DNA of 64,000 nt from Colwellia sp. Arc7-D (GCF_003061515.1 NZ_CP028924.1:62001-126000), one strand, 5' to 3'. Shown: positions 10,431 to 21,296, counted from the stretch's first letter. Notes: generated by a model not told the origin, from the sequence alone. Numbers and translations are program-made.

Positions 10431-11951
10431 ATGCGCTTTAAATCCAACCTACTTTCAACGATTTCACCTTCAAAAGTGCTGCTACTATCATCAGCACTTG
10501 TACTTGCGGCTTGTGGCGGCGGCAGTGACAGCTCAAATGTCGGCTATGTTAAATTTTATAACAGCTCAAAAAACGCACCTGACATTATTCTTACCCTTGA
10601 TCAAGATCTTGAGTCAGACGATGATGACGATTCTGATAATTTTGAAGTAACCTTTAATGGTGTTGCATATACAGAAGCTTTAAGCGTATTTGAAATAGAC
10701 ACTAACAGCTATTTTTACGAAATGGGTTGGCAAGATGAAGACAGTAGCGACCGTGATGATCTTGAGAAAGTTGCAGAAGGGCAAATTAACGTTACTACCG
10801 ATACCATTCAACTATTAGTGCTAACAGATGACATTACCGCACCACAAGTTGAGACTTACAGCATTGATGTGCTAGATGATGATGAAGACGAAGATGAAGA
10901 TTTATTCAACTTACGTGTTTTGAATTTACACCCCGATTCAGTCGGCGTTGACTTTTACATGTCAGAGTCTGATGAAACTTTTAATGAAGCAACGCTAGTA
11001 GGTCAATACAACTATAAGCAGTTATCAGATAATCAAAAGTTTGATCAAGACGAATATATTTTTTATATCACGAAGTCAGGTACGCAAGAAGTGCTATTTA
11101 CTTCTGACGACATAGATTACGCATACCCAGCACAATATGTGATGATTATTCGCGAGAACACCGGCTCAGGCACATCGCCTTATGCTATGGATAGAATGTC
11201 TAACTCGTCAATTACTGAATATTTAGATACTGACTCTGAAGCACAGTTTCGCGCATACAATGCGATCAGAGAACATGAACTAATCCCTAACTACACCGGC
11301 ACTTTAGATATATATATTAATGGTGTTGATGATGAAGCAGAAATATCAGCGCTTGAAATTGGTAGCTATAGCGAAACTAAAGTTCAAGATAAAGGTGATT
11401 ACAGTTTAGATTTATTAATTCCGGGTACTACTGAGCGCCTTTTAAGTAATCACTTATTAAGCCTGGCTGAAAACACCAATAAAACCGTATTCTTTTACTT
11501 AAATGAAGAAGATGTTGATCTCGATGGCGATGGTAACGTAGATGAGAACAATGACGGTATTGTTGATGAAATTGAAATAACCATTAAATCACTTGTCGTT
11601 GCAAACAGTACGCGCGAAAGTATCTACGATCATCAAATAACCATGATAGATTTAGTTGATAGTGACGACTTTAATTTTGTGAAATTCTATTTTGTACGCA
11701 GTGATGAAACCATAGAAACAGCATTGTATAACCGCAGTGCAGTATACACTCAACCTGAGTCAATTTACTTACAAAACAATACTTATCAGGTGTTTGCTAT
11801 TGCAGAAGTTGATAGTAGTGAGGTTATTTTATCAAGCTTTCAATTAACCCTTGATGAAGACTCAGACGAGCTATTTTTAATTGTTGAAGCTGATGACGAT
11901 TCGCCAACAGGCTATCGCATTGAAATGATTAAGCAAACAGAAGACCAGTAG
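10431..11951 (+). CDS. Acidic lipoprotein of unknown function
   Basis: I do not recognise a characterised family. The N-terminus is a lipoprotein signal ending LVLAACGGG, with the predicted lipidated Cys near residue 27. The mature protein is very acidic, with Asp/Glu runs such as ESDDDDDSDN near 60 and DDDEDEDED near 150, and DGDGN-type loops near 365 that resemble calcium-binding loops. Repeated segments of the form NLHPDSVGVDFYMS and AYNAIREHE suggest tandem DUF4397-like beta domains; this is tentative. The ATG at 10431 is preferred over an upstream in-frame TTG at 10419 because GGAAAAAT lies just before it. A shared terminator follows at 12014-12040. Confidence 0.75.
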   Translation: MRFKSNLLSTISPSKVLLLSSALVLAACGGGSDSSNVGYVKFYNSSKNAPDIILTLDQDLESDDDDDSDNFEVTFNGVAYTEALSVFEIDTNSYFYEMGWQDEDSSDRDDLEKVAEGQINVTTDTIQLLVLTDDITAPQVETYSIDVLDDDEDEDEDLFNLRVLNLHPDSVGVDFYMSESDETFNEATLVGQYNYKQLSDNQKFDQDEYIFYITKSGTQEVLFTSDDIDYAYPAQYVMIIRENTGSGTSPYAMDRMSNSSITEYLDTDSEAQFRAYNAIREHELIPNYTGTLDIYINGVDDEAEISALEIGSYSETKVQDKGDYSLDLLIPGTTERLLSNHLLSLAENTNKTVFFYLNEEDVDLDGDGNVDENNDGIVDEIEITIKSLVVANSTRESIYDHQITMIDLVDSDDFNFVKFYFVRSDETIETALYNRSAVYTQPESIYLQNNTYQVFAIAEVDSSEVILSSFQLTLDEDSDELFLIVEADDDSPTGYRIEMIKQTEDQ

Positions 11952-12013
11952 CTAATATTTAAAAGCATAGTTCGAATAGTTTATATTCTAGTGCCTTTTA
12001 AATGAACAAAAAT

Positions 12014-12040
12014 AAGAAGGGAGCCTATGGCTCCCTTCTT
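12014..12040. terminator. Bidirectional terminator between convergent genes
   Basis: AAGAAGGGAGCC and GGCTCCCTTCTT form a perfect 12-bp stem with a TAT loop, flanked by A-rich and T-rich sequence, so it can end both the lipoprotein gene (plus) and the peroxiredoxin gene (minus). Confidence 0.9.
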
Positions 12041-12067
12041 TTATATATAGCGGCTAATTACTTTGCT

Positions 12068-12541
12068 TTATAGAAGCTTGATAATAGTCTCTGCATTACT
12101 CACTTCAAATTTTTGCGGCTGTTCAACATTTAATGTTGTGACAACACCGTTATCGATAACCATAGCGTAGCGCTGTGAACGTAATCCACCAAAGGCTGCT
12201 GTGTCCATTTCAAGACCCAATGCTTTCGTGTAGCTACCATCACCATCAGCAAGCATCATTAGGTTTTCAGCATTTTGTGCTTTGCCCCATGACGACATAA
12301 CGAATGCGTCATTAACCGCAACACAAATAATAGCGTCAACGCCTTTAGCTTTAAATTCGTCAGCTAATACAACGTAACCCGGTAAATGTGTTTCCGAACA
12401 TGTTGGTGTAAATGCGCCTGGTACGGCAAACATAACTACTTTTTTGTTCGCGAACAATTCAGACGTTTTGTGGGTGACCATATCACCATCTTTTAATTCT
12501 TGTAGTTGCCCATCAGGCATAGCTGCATTTAATGCGATCAT
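12068..12541 (-). CDS. Prx5-type peroxiredoxin
   Basis: A thiol peroxidase reducing hydrogen and organic peroxides in the cytoplasm. The peroxidatic Cys lies in PGAFTPTCSETHLPGY, the hallmark of the Prx5/redoxin group. It lacks the C-terminal glutaredoxin domain found in the Haemophilus-type fusion. The start is placed at the ATG giving MIALNAAMPDG (157 residues), because GGAG lies 7 bases upstream; a longer frame upstream to 12661 has no family sequence. It is monocistronic, with its own terminator at 12014-12040. Confidence 0.92.
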   Translation of the reverse strand: MIALNAAMPDGQLQELKDGDMVTHKTSELFANKKVVMFAVPGAFTPTCSETHLPGYVVLADEFKAKGVDAIICVAVNDAFVMSSWGKAQNAENLMMLADGDGSYTKALGLEMDTAAFGGLRSQRYAMVIDNGVVTTLNVEQPQKFEVSNAETIIKLL

Positions 12542-12724
12542 AATATCTCCATTGTGGTTGGTGAATGAGTTACCGGAACTTCCGGCTCTCGGGTAATACT
12601 TAATCTGTACATCAGTTATAACGCTGATTATTAGTCTAGAATAAACTTGTGCTAAGCGCACGTTTAAGCACTTTCAGACTATAAATTTGCAAATTTCACC
12701 TAACGATTAATAGGTATAAAGTGC

Positions 12725-13516
12725 TTAGTTCTTTTTTGGAATGGCTTGATTAACATAAACATCGAAGCGATTCTTTTTCATATTAATACTGGTAGACGGT
12801 GTTTTACCGGCTAGTGGTGGTGCATAACTTGGACGTTTAACCACTACGCGATATTTTGCCAGGGCAATCGCTGGTGCGAGTAAATCGTCAGCGTCAAGGT
12901 CTTCACCCACTAGCGACTGAAACACGCGCATTTCTTTTTTGACCGCCGCCGACTTTTCTCTATGTGGGTACATGGGATCAAGGTAAATAACATCGGGTTG
13001 CTGCGCTAAGTTCATATTTTCAATTGATGAAGAGTTGATCAAGCTCATACGCTCGGTAATATCATTAATTTCTGTGCTTAACTGCGCACGCTCTAAACCG
13101 TCTTCAAGCAAAGCCGCTACAATCGGCATACGTTCCATCATGGTTACATTACAACCTAAAGTAGCTAATACAAACGCATCTCGACCTAAGCCAGCGGTAG
13201 CATCAAGTACGTTGGGCGTAAAACCGTGTTTTAAACCAACGGCTTTGGCAATGTCTTGACCTCTGCCACCACCAAATTTACGGCGATGAGCCGTAGCGCC
13301 ATCAACAAAGTCGACACATATAGCACCAAGTTTGGGCTCATCAAGTTTGCTCAGTTCTAGGCGTTGTAGGTTTACTTGTAAAGCAAATAGCAATTCCGGA
13401 TGATTTTTTACTGCGGCGATATCGCCGATATAATCTAGCTGCCACTTTTGAGCAATTTTTTTGGCTTTGTCGACGTCAACAGCATCGACATAGGCAACCG
13501 CAACTTTATTAAGCAT
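12725..13516 (-). CDS. rsmJ: 16S rRNA m2G1516 methyltransferase RsmJ
   Basis: Methylates N2 of G1516 in 16S rRNA using S-adenosylmethionine. The SAM-binding motif [17 protein letters not shown] and the catalytic [10 protein letters not shown] block are clear, and 263 residues matches the family (about 250). The gene overlaps the upstream glycosylase gene by 8 bp, so the two are co-transcribed; prlC lies just upstream in the same direction. The prlC-rsmJ neighbourhood is common in gammaproteobacteria. Confidence 0.95.
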   Translation of the reverse strand: MLNKVAVAYVDAVDVDKAKKIAQKWQLDYIGDIAAVKNHPELLFALQVNLQRLELSKLDEPKLGAICVDFVDGATAHRRKFGGGRGQDIAKAVGLKHGFTPNVLDATAGLGRDAFVLATLGCNVTMMERMPIVAALLEDGLERAQLSTEINDITERMSLINSSSIENMNLAQQPDVIYLDPMYPHREKSAAVKKEMRVFQSLVGEDLDADDLLAPAIALAKYRVVVKRPSYAPPLAGKTPSTSINMKKNRFDVYVNQAIPKKN

Positions 13517-14219
13517 TGGCGACTTCTTCTAAATGAACATGATTATCGCCTGTTGCATAAGCAATTAACCGACTAAGTTGACCTAAAGATAAGTCGCATT
13601 GTTGCTGCCAATGATTAAAGCTTGCTTGAATAGCGCTTAAGCTTGATTTTGTTTGAATGCCGCCAGTAATAATGTCATGTGCACGAAAATAAGCTTCAAC
13701 GTCTCTACTAAGCAAAAATGTATCTTTGCCTAACGCACGCAAAGCATAAGGCCCAGTGTTTCCACCTAAGCGTTGGCCATGTTTTTTCAAATACGCCCAT
13801 AAACCGGTAATGTCATCACTTGGCCATTTTGCAATAAACTCTGCAAAGCTTTGACCTTGTTGCTGCTGATCAAAAATCATTTGTGCGTTGGCTTTAATGG
13901 TTTTAACTTTATTAAAGTTTCTAATAATTTTTGGATCGCTGGCTTTTCGTTCCATCATTTCTTCTGGCATCATCAATACTTTTTCAATATTAAAATTGAA
14001 AAAGCTTTCTTCAAAGTTTGGCCATTTATTTTCAACAACACGCCAAACAAAACCCGATTGAAAAACCTTTTTACTAAACTCAGACAAAAATCGGTCGTCA
14101 GGAATTTCAGCCAATAAGTCATCTTGTTGAGCGGGGCCTAACAATAAGTTGAGTTTAGCAGCGCCACCTTTGCGGGCGGCGGCACGTTGATAAATATCGT
14201 CAATCTTTTCTAATGCCAT
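13509..14219 (-). CDS. DNA-3-methyladenine glycosylase I-like protein (HhH-GPD family)
   Basis: A 236-residue protein resembling the DNA-3-methyladenine glycosylase I group, expected to excise alkylated bases. The visible family features are an N-terminal block with [15 protein letters not shown], similar to the FxAGLSW region of Tag, a middle helical region with a [19 protein letters not shown] hairpin-like block, and SRDVEAYF. The canonical Tag zinc ligands are not obvious, so activity could differ. It overlaps rsmJ by 8 bp and starts 5 bp after the prlC stop, forming a prlC / glycosylase / rsmJ operon. Confidence 0.75.
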   Translation of the reverse strand: MALEKIDDIYQRAAARKGGAAKLNLLLGPAQQDDLLAEIPDDRFLSEFSKKVFQSGFVWRVVENKWPNFEESFFNFNIEKVLMMPEEMMERKASDPKIIRNFNKVKTIKANAQMIFDQQQQGQSFAEFIAKWPSDDITGLWAYLKKHGQRLGGNTGPYALRALGKDTFLLSRDVEAYFRAHDIITGGIQTKSSLSAIQASFNHWQQQCDLSLGQLSRLIAYATGDNHVHLEEVANA

Positions 14220-14224
14220 TGTTA

Positions 14225-16267
14225 TTAACCTGTAATGCCGCTGTGACGTAATAATGCGTCAATTTGAGGCTCGCGGCCACGAAAGGCTTTAAATAATTCG
14301 CTTGGTTCATTTGAACCGCCCATTTCTAATACATTAGTTAAAAAGTCATGACCAACACTTTGGTTGAATATACCTTCTTCTTCAAAACGAGAAAAAGCAT
14401 CGCTTGATAACACTTCTGCCCATTTGTAGCTGTAATAACCTGCAGCATAACCACCGCCAAAGATGTGACCAAAGCTGTGTTGAAAACGATTGAATTCAGG
14501 CGCTTTAATTACGGCGTAGTCTTCGCGAACTTGGTTTAATACTTGCTGAATTTCATCACCATTTTCGGGTGAATATTGCGCGTGCATTTTAAAATCGAAT
14601 AAGCTGAATTCAAGTTGACGGATCATTTGCATAGCGGACTGAAAGTTTTTCGCCGCTAACATTTTATCGAGCATATCTTGTGGTAATGGCTCGTTGGTTT
14701 GGTAATGGCCAGAAATAAACGCTAACGCCTCTGGTTGCCAACACCAGTTTTCTAAAAATTGGCTAGGTAGCTCAACCGCATCCCATGGAACACCATTGAT
14801 ACCCGAAACACCGGCAGCATTAATTTGCGTTAGCATGTGATGAATACCATGACCAAATTCATGGAATAAAGTCACCACTTCATCATGAGTAAACAATGCC
14901 GGTTTATCGCCAACAGGGCCGTTAAAGTTACAGGTTAGGTAAGCCACTGGATATTGAATATCGCCATTTGCTAATTCACGGCGGCCAACACAATCATCCA
15001 TCCAAGCGCCACCGCGTTTTTTTGATCGGGCGTATAAATCTAAATAAAAACTGCCGCGTAATTGTTGATTACTGTCCAAAACATCAAAAAACTTCACATC
15101 TTTGTGCCAAGTATCAACGTCTTTTCGTTCACTAATTTGTAAGCCGAATAAACGATGTACCACTTCAAATAAACCGGCAACTACTTTGCTTTCAGGGAAG
15201 TAAGGGCGCAATTCTTCGTCAGAAATGGCGTAACGGTCTTGTTTCAGTTTTTCACTGTAATAAGGTAAATCCCATGCCTGTAAATTACTTTGGTCGAAAT
15301 TTTGTTTCGCAAATGCGGTAACTTCAACTAAGTCTTGCTCGCCTTGCGCTTTTGATTTAACCGCTAAGTCTTCTAAAAATCCTAACACTTCAGCCGTATT
15401 GTTAGCCATTTTTGTCGCTAAAGATTTATCAGCAAAGCTTTCAAAACCTAGCAAGTTTGACAGTTCATGACGTAACGAAAGCAACTCTGCCATAATGGGG
15501 CTGTTGTCATATTCGCCAGCACTTGGCCCTATTTCTGAAGCACGAGTAACATAGGCACGGTACATTTTTTCGCGTAAGGCTTGATTGTCGCAATAAACCA
15601 TTACCGGCAAGTAACTTGGAATGTCTAAGGTAAATAACCAACCTGATTTTTCTTGTGCCTGTGCTAATGCTTGCGCAGCTTCTTTTGCACTTTCAGGTAA
15701 ACCGGCCAGTTCTGCTTCGTCGGTAATGTTCACGCTAAAAGCTTGTGTAGCATCGAGAATATTATTACCAAACGTAGAGCTAAGTTCAGATAAACGCGTA
15801 GAAATTTCTCCATAGCGTTTTTTGTCTTCTTCGTTGAGTGCAATGCCCGATAGTTTAAAATCTCTTAAGGCGTTGTTGATCACTTTTTGTTGCGCGGTGT
15901 TAAGTTTTTTAAAGGCATCGCTTTCGCTTAATTGCTGATAGGCAGCGAATAAGCCAGCATGTTGACCAACAAAAGTACCGTATTCAGATAAAAGCGGTAA
16001 GCATGACTCGTAAGCGTCGCGTAATTTATCGCTGCTAACCACAGAGTTCATGTGCGAAATTGGTGACCATAATTTACCTAAAACATCATCCACTTCATCA
16101 ATAGGAGCCACTAGGTTAGCCCAAGTGAATTCTGTATTGTTGGTTAGCACTTCAGCAATTTTAGTTTTACATTGCTCGATGGCTTGCTCAACCGCAGGTT
16201 TAATATGCTCAGGTTGAATTTTTGAAAATTGCGGCAGTGATGTAGGTTGTAATAATGGATTGGTCAT
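14225..16267 (-). CDS. prlC: Oligopeptidase A (M3 family zinc metallopeptidase)
   Basis: A cytoplasmic zinc oligopeptidase that degrades short peptides, including cleaved signal peptides. The HEXXH zinc site reads HEFGHGIHHML near residue 468, and the C-terminal FQHSFGHIFGGGYAAGYYSY block is typical of M3A enzymes. Length of 680 residues equals E. coli PrlC. It is the first gene of a tight operon with the glycosylase-like gene and rsmJ, and is divergent from gor. Confidence 0.96.
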   Translation of the reverse strand: MTNPLLQPTSLPQFSKIQPEHIKPAVEQAIEQCKTKIAEVLTNNTEFTWANLVAPIDEVDDVLGKLWSPISHMNSVVSSDKLRDAYESCLPLLSEYGTFVGQHAGLFAAYQQLSESDAFKKLNTAQQKVINNALRDFKLSGIALNEEDKKRYGEISTRLSELSSTFGNNILDATQAFSVNITDEAELAGLPESAKEAAQALAQAQEKSGWLFTLDIPSYLPVMVYCDNQALREKMYRAYVTRASEIGPSAGEYDNSPIMAELLSLRHELSNLLGFESFADKSLATKMANNTAEVLGFLEDLAVKSKAQGEQDLVEVTAFAKQNFDQSNLQAWDLPYYSEKLKQDRYAISDEELRPYFPESKVVAGLFEVVHRLFGLQISERKDVDTWHKDVKFFDVLDSNQQLRGSFYLDLYARSKKRGGAWMDDCVGRRELANGDIQYPVAYLTCNFNGPVGDKPALFTHDEVVTLFHEFGHGIHHMLTQINAAGVSGINGVPWDAVELPSQFLENWCWQPEALAFISGHYQTNEPLPQDMLDKMLAAKNFQSAMQMIRQLEFSLFDFKMHAQYSPENGDEIQQVLNQVREDYAVIKAPEFNRFQHSFGHIFGGGYAAGYYSYKWAEVLSSDAFSRFEEEGIFNQSVGHDFLTNVLEMGGSNEPSELFKAFRGREPQIDALLRHSGITG

Positions 16268-16488
16268 AAAATTCGCATGTTTGCTAGATGATGATGTAGA
16301 TGTAATGGCAGATCAGTTGATAATCAAGGTGTAGCTAATACTATTTAGTTGTGCAGATGCTTAAAATTGAAATTTAATTGTTAAATACCATGTCACTTGT
16401 TCTTATAAAGCAGCTTTATATCCGCTCTACTTGAAATTTTATTTTTTAAGTCCAATATAATGAAAGATACTCACACAGGAATTTTAAT

Positions 16489-17841
16489 ATGACACAACAT
16501 TTTGACTACATTTCAATTGGCGCTGGCAGTGGCGGTATTGCTTCAGCAAACCGAGCAGCACGTTTAGGTAAAAAAGCGGCAGTTATTGAAGCTAAACATA
16601 TTGGTGGTACTTGTGTGAATGTAGGTTGTGTACCTAAAAAAGCCATGTGGTATGCCGGACAAATTGCCGATGCATTGCATTACGCCAATGATTACGGTTT
16701 TAAAGCGCCATTACAAAGTTTTAATTGGTCAAAATTAGTTGAAAACAGAGAAGCTTATATTGAACGTATTCATGCCGCTTACGCGCGTGGTTTTGCCAGT
16801 AATGACGTTACTGTAATTAATGGTTTTGCTAAATTTGTAGACAAAAACACCGTTGAAGTTGAAGGTGTTTTATATACCGCCGACCATATTACTATTGCTA
16901 CCGGTGGCCGCCCAAGTCGTCCAAGTATTGAGGGTGCTGAGCATGGCATTGATTCAGATGGCTTTTTTGCCCTCACCGAGCAGCCTGAAAAAGTGGCTGT
17001 TGTTGGTGCAGGTTACATTGCCGTGGAACTTGCTGGTGTGTTGCACGCGTTAGGCAGCGAGTCACATTTATTAGTACGTAAGGAAAAGCCACTACGTGGT
17101 TTTGACGACATGCTAAGCGACACTTTAGTCGAGCAAATGGCGAAGCATGGCCCTACTTTACATACCATGAGCGTACCAACGCGTGTTGAAAAACATAACG
17201 ATGGTAAATTAACTATTCATTTAGATAATGGTAAAAGCATTGGTCCAGTCGACACCTTAATTTGGGCTATCGGCCGTGAACCTGCGACTGACAATATCAA
17301 TATTGAAGCAACGGGGATTAAGCTTGATGAACGTGGCTTTATTCCTACTGACAAATTCCAAAATACCAATGTTGATGGTATTTATGCTGTGGGTGACAAT
17401 ACTGGCCGAGCACAGTTAACGCCGGTAGCCGTTGCTGCAGGTCGTCGTTTATGTGAGCGTTTATTTAATAATAAACCGAATGAGCATTTAGATTATTCAA
17501 ATATAGCTACCGTGGTGTTTAGTCATCCGGTGATAGGCACTGTAGGTTTGTCTGAGGCGGATGCGATTGCTGAACATGGCGCTGACCAGGTTAAAGTTTA
17601 TAGTTCTCAGTTTACGGCTTTATATCAAGCGATTACCGAAGATTATCGTGACCCAACAAGAATGAAATTAGTTTGTGTGGGTAAAGAAGAAAAAATAGTA
17701 GGCATTCATAGTATCGGTTTTGGTAGCGATGAATTATTGCAGGGCTTTGCTGTCGCGATGAAAATGGGCGCAACAAAAGCAGACTTTGATAACACGGTAG
17801 CTATTCACCCAACTTCTGCTGAAGAATTTGTCACCATGTAA
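16489..17841 (+). CDS. gor: Glutathione-disulfide reductase
   Basis: Reduces oxidised glutathione with NADPH. The redox-active disulfide motif [13 protein letters not shown] lies near residues 40-52, preceded by the FAD fold [14 protein letters not shown]. The NADPH fold [13 protein letters not shown] and the C-terminal catalytic His/Glu block HPTSAEEF are present. Length of 450 residues equals E. coli Gor. GGAATTTTAAT precedes the ATG. A strong hairpin at 17913-17956 ends the unit. Confidence 0.97.
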   Translation: MTQHFDYISIGAGSGGIASANRAARLGKKAAVIEAKHIGGTCVNVGCVPKKAMWYAGQIADALHYANDYGFKAPLQSFNWSKLVENREAYIERIHAAYARGFASNDVTVINGFAKFVDKNTVEVEGVLYTADHITIATGGRPSRPSIEGAEHGIDSDGFFALTEQPEKVAVVGAGYIAVELAGVLHALGSESHLLVRKEKPLRGFDDMLSDTLVEQMAKHGPTLHTMSVPTRVEKHNDGKLTIHLDNGKSIGPVDTLIWAIGREPATDNINIEATGIKLDERGFIPTDKFQNTNVDGIYAVGDNTGRAQLTPVAVAAGRRLCERLFNNKPNEHLDYSNIATVVFSHPVIGTVGLSEADAIAEHGADQVKVYSSQFTALYQAITEDYRDPTRMKLVCVGKEEKIVGIHSIGFGSDELLQGFAVAMKMGATKADFDNTVAIHPTSAEEFVTM

Positions 17842-17912
17842 AATAGTGATAAAGCATAGATAAATATTCAAACGTTAATTCGACGTGAGTATTTATAACA
17901 ATGTTAATACTT

Positions 17913-17956
17913 AAGCCACATTCAAAATACTAACTGTTGTATTTTAATGTGGCTTT
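17913..17956 (+). terminator. Hairpin terminator after gor
   Basis: AAGCCACATT pairs with AATGTGGCTT, continued after a bulge by AAAATAC with GTATTTT, giving about 17 pairs, followed by TTTGTG. The T-run is short. Confidence 0.7.
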
Positions 17957-18551
17957 TGTGTATTTGTTAATAACCATATTGATAAAATGCTTGTGAGCAC
18001 TGAATTAATTTTAACCCCTCAACCTTAGCGATTATTGTTTTACCACTGCATGATCGGTGAGACTAAAATTGAATGCGTATATTGACAAATAAAAGTTATA
18101 TTTTTAAGAAAAATAAAATCATCGAATTAAGCTAGCCCTTGCCAAATATAGCTTATGTTTTTTTGTTATTTCTAGGTGTCATAAAATGGTAAAAATAGTT
18201 TAATAATTGTCTGGTAATGGCGCAGTTTTCTGGTAATCTCTTAGCTCGCTTATTTCTATTGTTCGTTAATTGAACAAGTAAATCTAAGCTTGGACATTTA
18301 TTTATCCACATAATATAAAAAAAATAATAAATATGTGAAAAGGATTTCTGCCTTACCTTTTTCCTTATAATACAAGCTGTTAAAATTTAGTTGCCGTAAA
18401 GTTCATCAGATCTTTAGGGTCTTTTCCTGTGCTTTTCAACATACTTATCCACAATTTTCGCTATTTTTGTGACTAAATATAATGAATAGCTAGAGAGAAT
18501 TTGCCGATTATGGCATGCTTAGCCCATCTTTCCCCTAGTTATAAAATTATC
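17957..18551. promoter_or_regulatory. polA upstream region with two perfect DnaA boxes
   Basis: No gene is visible. The box TTATCCACA occurs on the plus strand at 18302-18310 and 18445-18453, 143 bp apart in very AT-rich DNA. Only two GATC sites lie in the region, unlike a gammaproteobacterial oriC, and the usual oriC neighbours (mnmG, dnaA) are absent, so DnaA-linked regulation or titration is more plausible than an origin. Confidence 0.5.
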
Positions 18552-21296
18552 ATGCCAACTTCTGACCAATCACCGCTTATTTTAGTCGATGGTTCATCTT
18601 ATTTATTTCGCGCATATCACGTGCCATATTTGCAAGCTTTATCAACATCAGATGGGCAACCTACAGGAGCCATTACGGGTGTCTTGAATATGTTCAGAAG
18701 TTTGAAAAAAGATTATCCCAACGGTAATGTTATTGCGATATTTGACGCGAAAGGTAAAACGTTTCGTAATGACATGTATCCAGAATACAAAGCTAATCGT
18801 CCGCCAATGCCAGATGACCTTCGCACGCAAATTGCGCCAATACATGACATCATTACCGCTATGGGTTTGCCACTATTAGTTGTCGATGGCGTTGAAGCTG
18901 ACGATGTTATTGGTACGCTGTCTCATCAAGCAACGGCCTTAGGTATTGAAACGGTAATTTCTACCGGTGATAAAGATATGGCGCAATTAGTAAACCCACA
19001 TGTGCGCTTAATAAATACCATGACTAATGTAGAAATGGATGAAGCCGGCGTTACTGAAAAATTTGGTGTTCGTCCTGATCAAATTATCGACTACCTTGCC
19101 TTAATGGGCGATAAAGTTGACAACATTCCTGGTGTTGAAAAATGTGGTCCTAAAACTGCCGTAAAATGGTTAACTGCATACCCGAGCTTAAAAGAAGTGA
19201 TGGAACATGCGGATGAAGTAAAAGGCAAAGTGGGTGAGAATTTACGTACCGCGTTGGAGTTTTTACCATTATCTTATGAGCTTGCCACCATCAAACTTGA
19301 CGTCGTACTTGAGCAAAACGTTGCTGAACTCAAACCAAGCGCACCAGATACCGAAACATTAAGAACATTATATAAGAAATACGAACTTAAGCGTTTGTTA
19401 GCTGACTTAGATGGTAGTGATAGCAAAGTAGAATCAGACACTACTGCAGCGAGCACTGTAGTTGCTGATTTACCAGCCGCCGTTGATAGCGAATATGACA
19501 TTATTCTAGATAAAGCTAGCTTTACGACTTGGCTTGAAAAGTTAAAAACCGCTGAGCTATTTGCTTTTGACACTGAGACCACCAGCGTTGATTACATGAA
19601 AGCTAAACTGGTAGGTTTATCAATCTGTATCGAAGTAGGTAAAGCAGCATATGTACCTTTAACGCATGACTATATTGATGCGCCAGAGCAGTTACCGCTA
19701 GATTGGGTGTTAGAACAGCTTAAGCCTTTATTAGAAAGTGAAACCGTATTTAAAGTCGGGCAAAATTTAAAATACGATGCCAATGTATTGTCACATTACA
19801 ACATTACAATGCAAGGTATTCAATTTGATACCATGCTCGAGTCATATTGTTTTAATAGTGTAGCAACACGACATAACATGGACGCTTTAGCGGATAAGTA
19901 TTTAGGTTATCAAACTGTTCATTTTGAAGATATAGCAGGCAAGGGCGCTAAACAGCTGACCTTTAATCAAATTGATATTGATAAAGCTGGGCATTATGCC
20001 GCTGAAGATGCCGATATTACTATGCGTTTGCACGAAGCTATTTATCCACAATTAGCAAACATAAAATCACAATTATCCGTTTTTACCGATATTGAAATGC
20101 CACTATTACCGGTACTTGCTCGCATGGAGCAGCATGGCGTGTTAATTGATTGCGATATGCTAGCAGAGCAAAGCCAATCTATAGGTGTGCGTTTAGCTGA
20201 GTTAGAAATAGAAGCACATAACTTGGCTGGTAAAAGTTTTAACTTAAGTTCTCCTAAGCAGCTACAAGTTATTTTATTTGATGAGCTTAAAATTCCAGTT
20301 ATTAAGAAAACACCTAAAGGCGCACCTTCAACCGCAGAAGAAGTGCTACAAGAATTAGCATTAGATTACCCATTACCTAAAGTGATTTTAGAAAACAGAG
20401 GGTTAAGTAAATTAAAGTCTACTTATACTGATAAATTACCGTTATTGGTAGGCGCTAAAACCAATCGTGTTCATACTTCTTATCATCAAGCGGTTACTGC
20501 GACTGGGCGATTATCTTCAACTGATCCAAACCTACAAAACATTCCAATTAGAAGTGAAGAAGGTCGCAAAATTCGTCTAGCTTTTATTGCTCCGCCTGAG
20601 CATAAAATTGTCGCTATCGATTACTCGCAAATCGAGTTACGCATAATGGCGCACTTATCTGATGATCCGGGTTTAGTTAAAGCGTTTTCAGAAGGTAAAG
20701 ACGTACATAAAGCGACAGCAGCGGAGATATTTGCTGTGCCACTAGATGAAGTGACTAGTGATCAACGTCGAAGCGCGAAAGCGGTTAACTTTGGTTTGAT
20801 TTATGGCATGTCAGCATTTGGTTTAGCAAAACAATTAAACGTTCCTCGCCATACTGCGCAAGCTTATATGGACAAATACTTTGAGCGTTATCCCAATGTT
20901 TCTCAATATATGGAAGATACCCGTCAAAAAGCGACAGAAAATGGCTATGTAGAAACCTTATTTGGTCGCCGACTTTATTTACCTGATATTAATGCAAAAA
21001 ATGGTATGCGTAAAAAAGCAGCTGAACGTGCCGCTATTAATGCGCCAATGCAGGGAACTGCTGCTGATATTATTAAAAAAGCGATGTTAGATGTTGATGC
21101 TTGGATAGAAGAGAAAAACGACCCGAGAATTAAAATGACCATGCAAGTGCATGATGAATTAATTTTTGAGATTCACCAAGACATTGTTGAAGCAACAACC
21201 GCTACTTTAGTGGAAATAATGAATAACGCTATCACCATGAGTGTCCCGTTAATCGCAGAAGCGGGTATGGGCGATAACTGGGAGCAAGCACATTAA
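18552..21296 (+). CDS. polA: DNA polymerase I
   Basis: Repair and Okazaki-fragment polymerase with three domains: 5'-3' exonuclease (about 1-290), a proofreading 3'-5' exonuclease (about 325-510; FDTETTS, NLKYDANVL and HYAAEDADITMRL carry the DEDDy residues) and a family A polymerase (about 515-914; motif A DYSQIELRIMAHLS, motif C QVHDELIFEI). All key residues appear intact. The start is placed at the ATG giving MPTSDQSPLILVDGSSYLF (914 residues; E. coli 928); the frame extends upstream to a TTG at 18501, but that extension is not family sequence. The small RNA gene at 21588 follows. Confidence 0.97.
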   Translation: MPTSDQSPLILVDGSSYLFRAYHVPYLQALSTSDGQPTGAITGVLNMFRSLKKDYPNGNVIAIFDAKGKTFRNDMYPEYKANRPPMPDDLRTQIAPIHDIITAMGLPLLVVDGVEADDVIGTLSHQATALGIETVISTGDKDMAQLVNPHVRLINTMTNVEMDEAGVTEKFGVRPDQIIDYLALMGDKVDNIPGVEKCGPKTAVKWLTAYPSLKEVMEHADEVKGKVGENLRTALEFLPLSYELATIKLDVVLEQNVAELKPSAPDTETLRTLYKKYELKRLLADLDGSDSKVESDTTAASTVVADLPAAVDSEYDIILDKASFTTWLEKLKTAELFAFDTETTSVDYMKAKLVGLSICIEVGKAAYVPLTHDYIDAPEQLPLDWVLEQLKPLLESETVFKVGQNLKYDANVLSHYNITMQGIQFDTMLESYCFNSVATRHNMDALADKYLGYQTVHFEDIAGKGAKQLTFNQIDIDKAGHYAAEDADITMRLHEAIYPQLANIKSQLSVFTDIEMPLLPVLARMEQHGVLIDCDMLAEQSQSIGVRLAELEIEAHNLAGKSFNLSSPKQLQVILFDELKIPVIKKTPKGAPSTAEEVLQELALDYPLPKVILENRGLSKLKSTYTDKLPLLVGAKTNRVHTSYHQAVTATGRLSSTDPNLQNIPIRSEEGRKIRLAFIAPPEHKIVAIDYSQIELRIMAHLSDDPGLVKAFSEGKDVHKATAAEIFAVPLDEVTSDQRRSAKAVNFGLIYGMSAFGLAKQLNVPRHTAQAYMDKYFERYPNVSQYMEDTRQKATENGYVETLFGRRLYLPDINAKNGMRKKAAERAAINAPMQGTAADIIKKAMLDVDAWIEEKNDPRIKMTMQVHDELIFEIHQDIVEATTATLVEIMNNAITMSVPLIAEAGMGDNWEQAH

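Noticed and set aside
12068..12661. Longer start for the peroxiredoxin
   Set aside because: The extra 40 residues are not family sequence and the ATG at 12541 has a strong GGAG site.
17957..18551. Possible chromosomal origin, suggested by two DnaA boxes and AT-rich DNA
   Set aside because: Only two perfect boxes, few GATC sites, no repeated 13-mers, and no dnaA, mnmG or parAB nearby.
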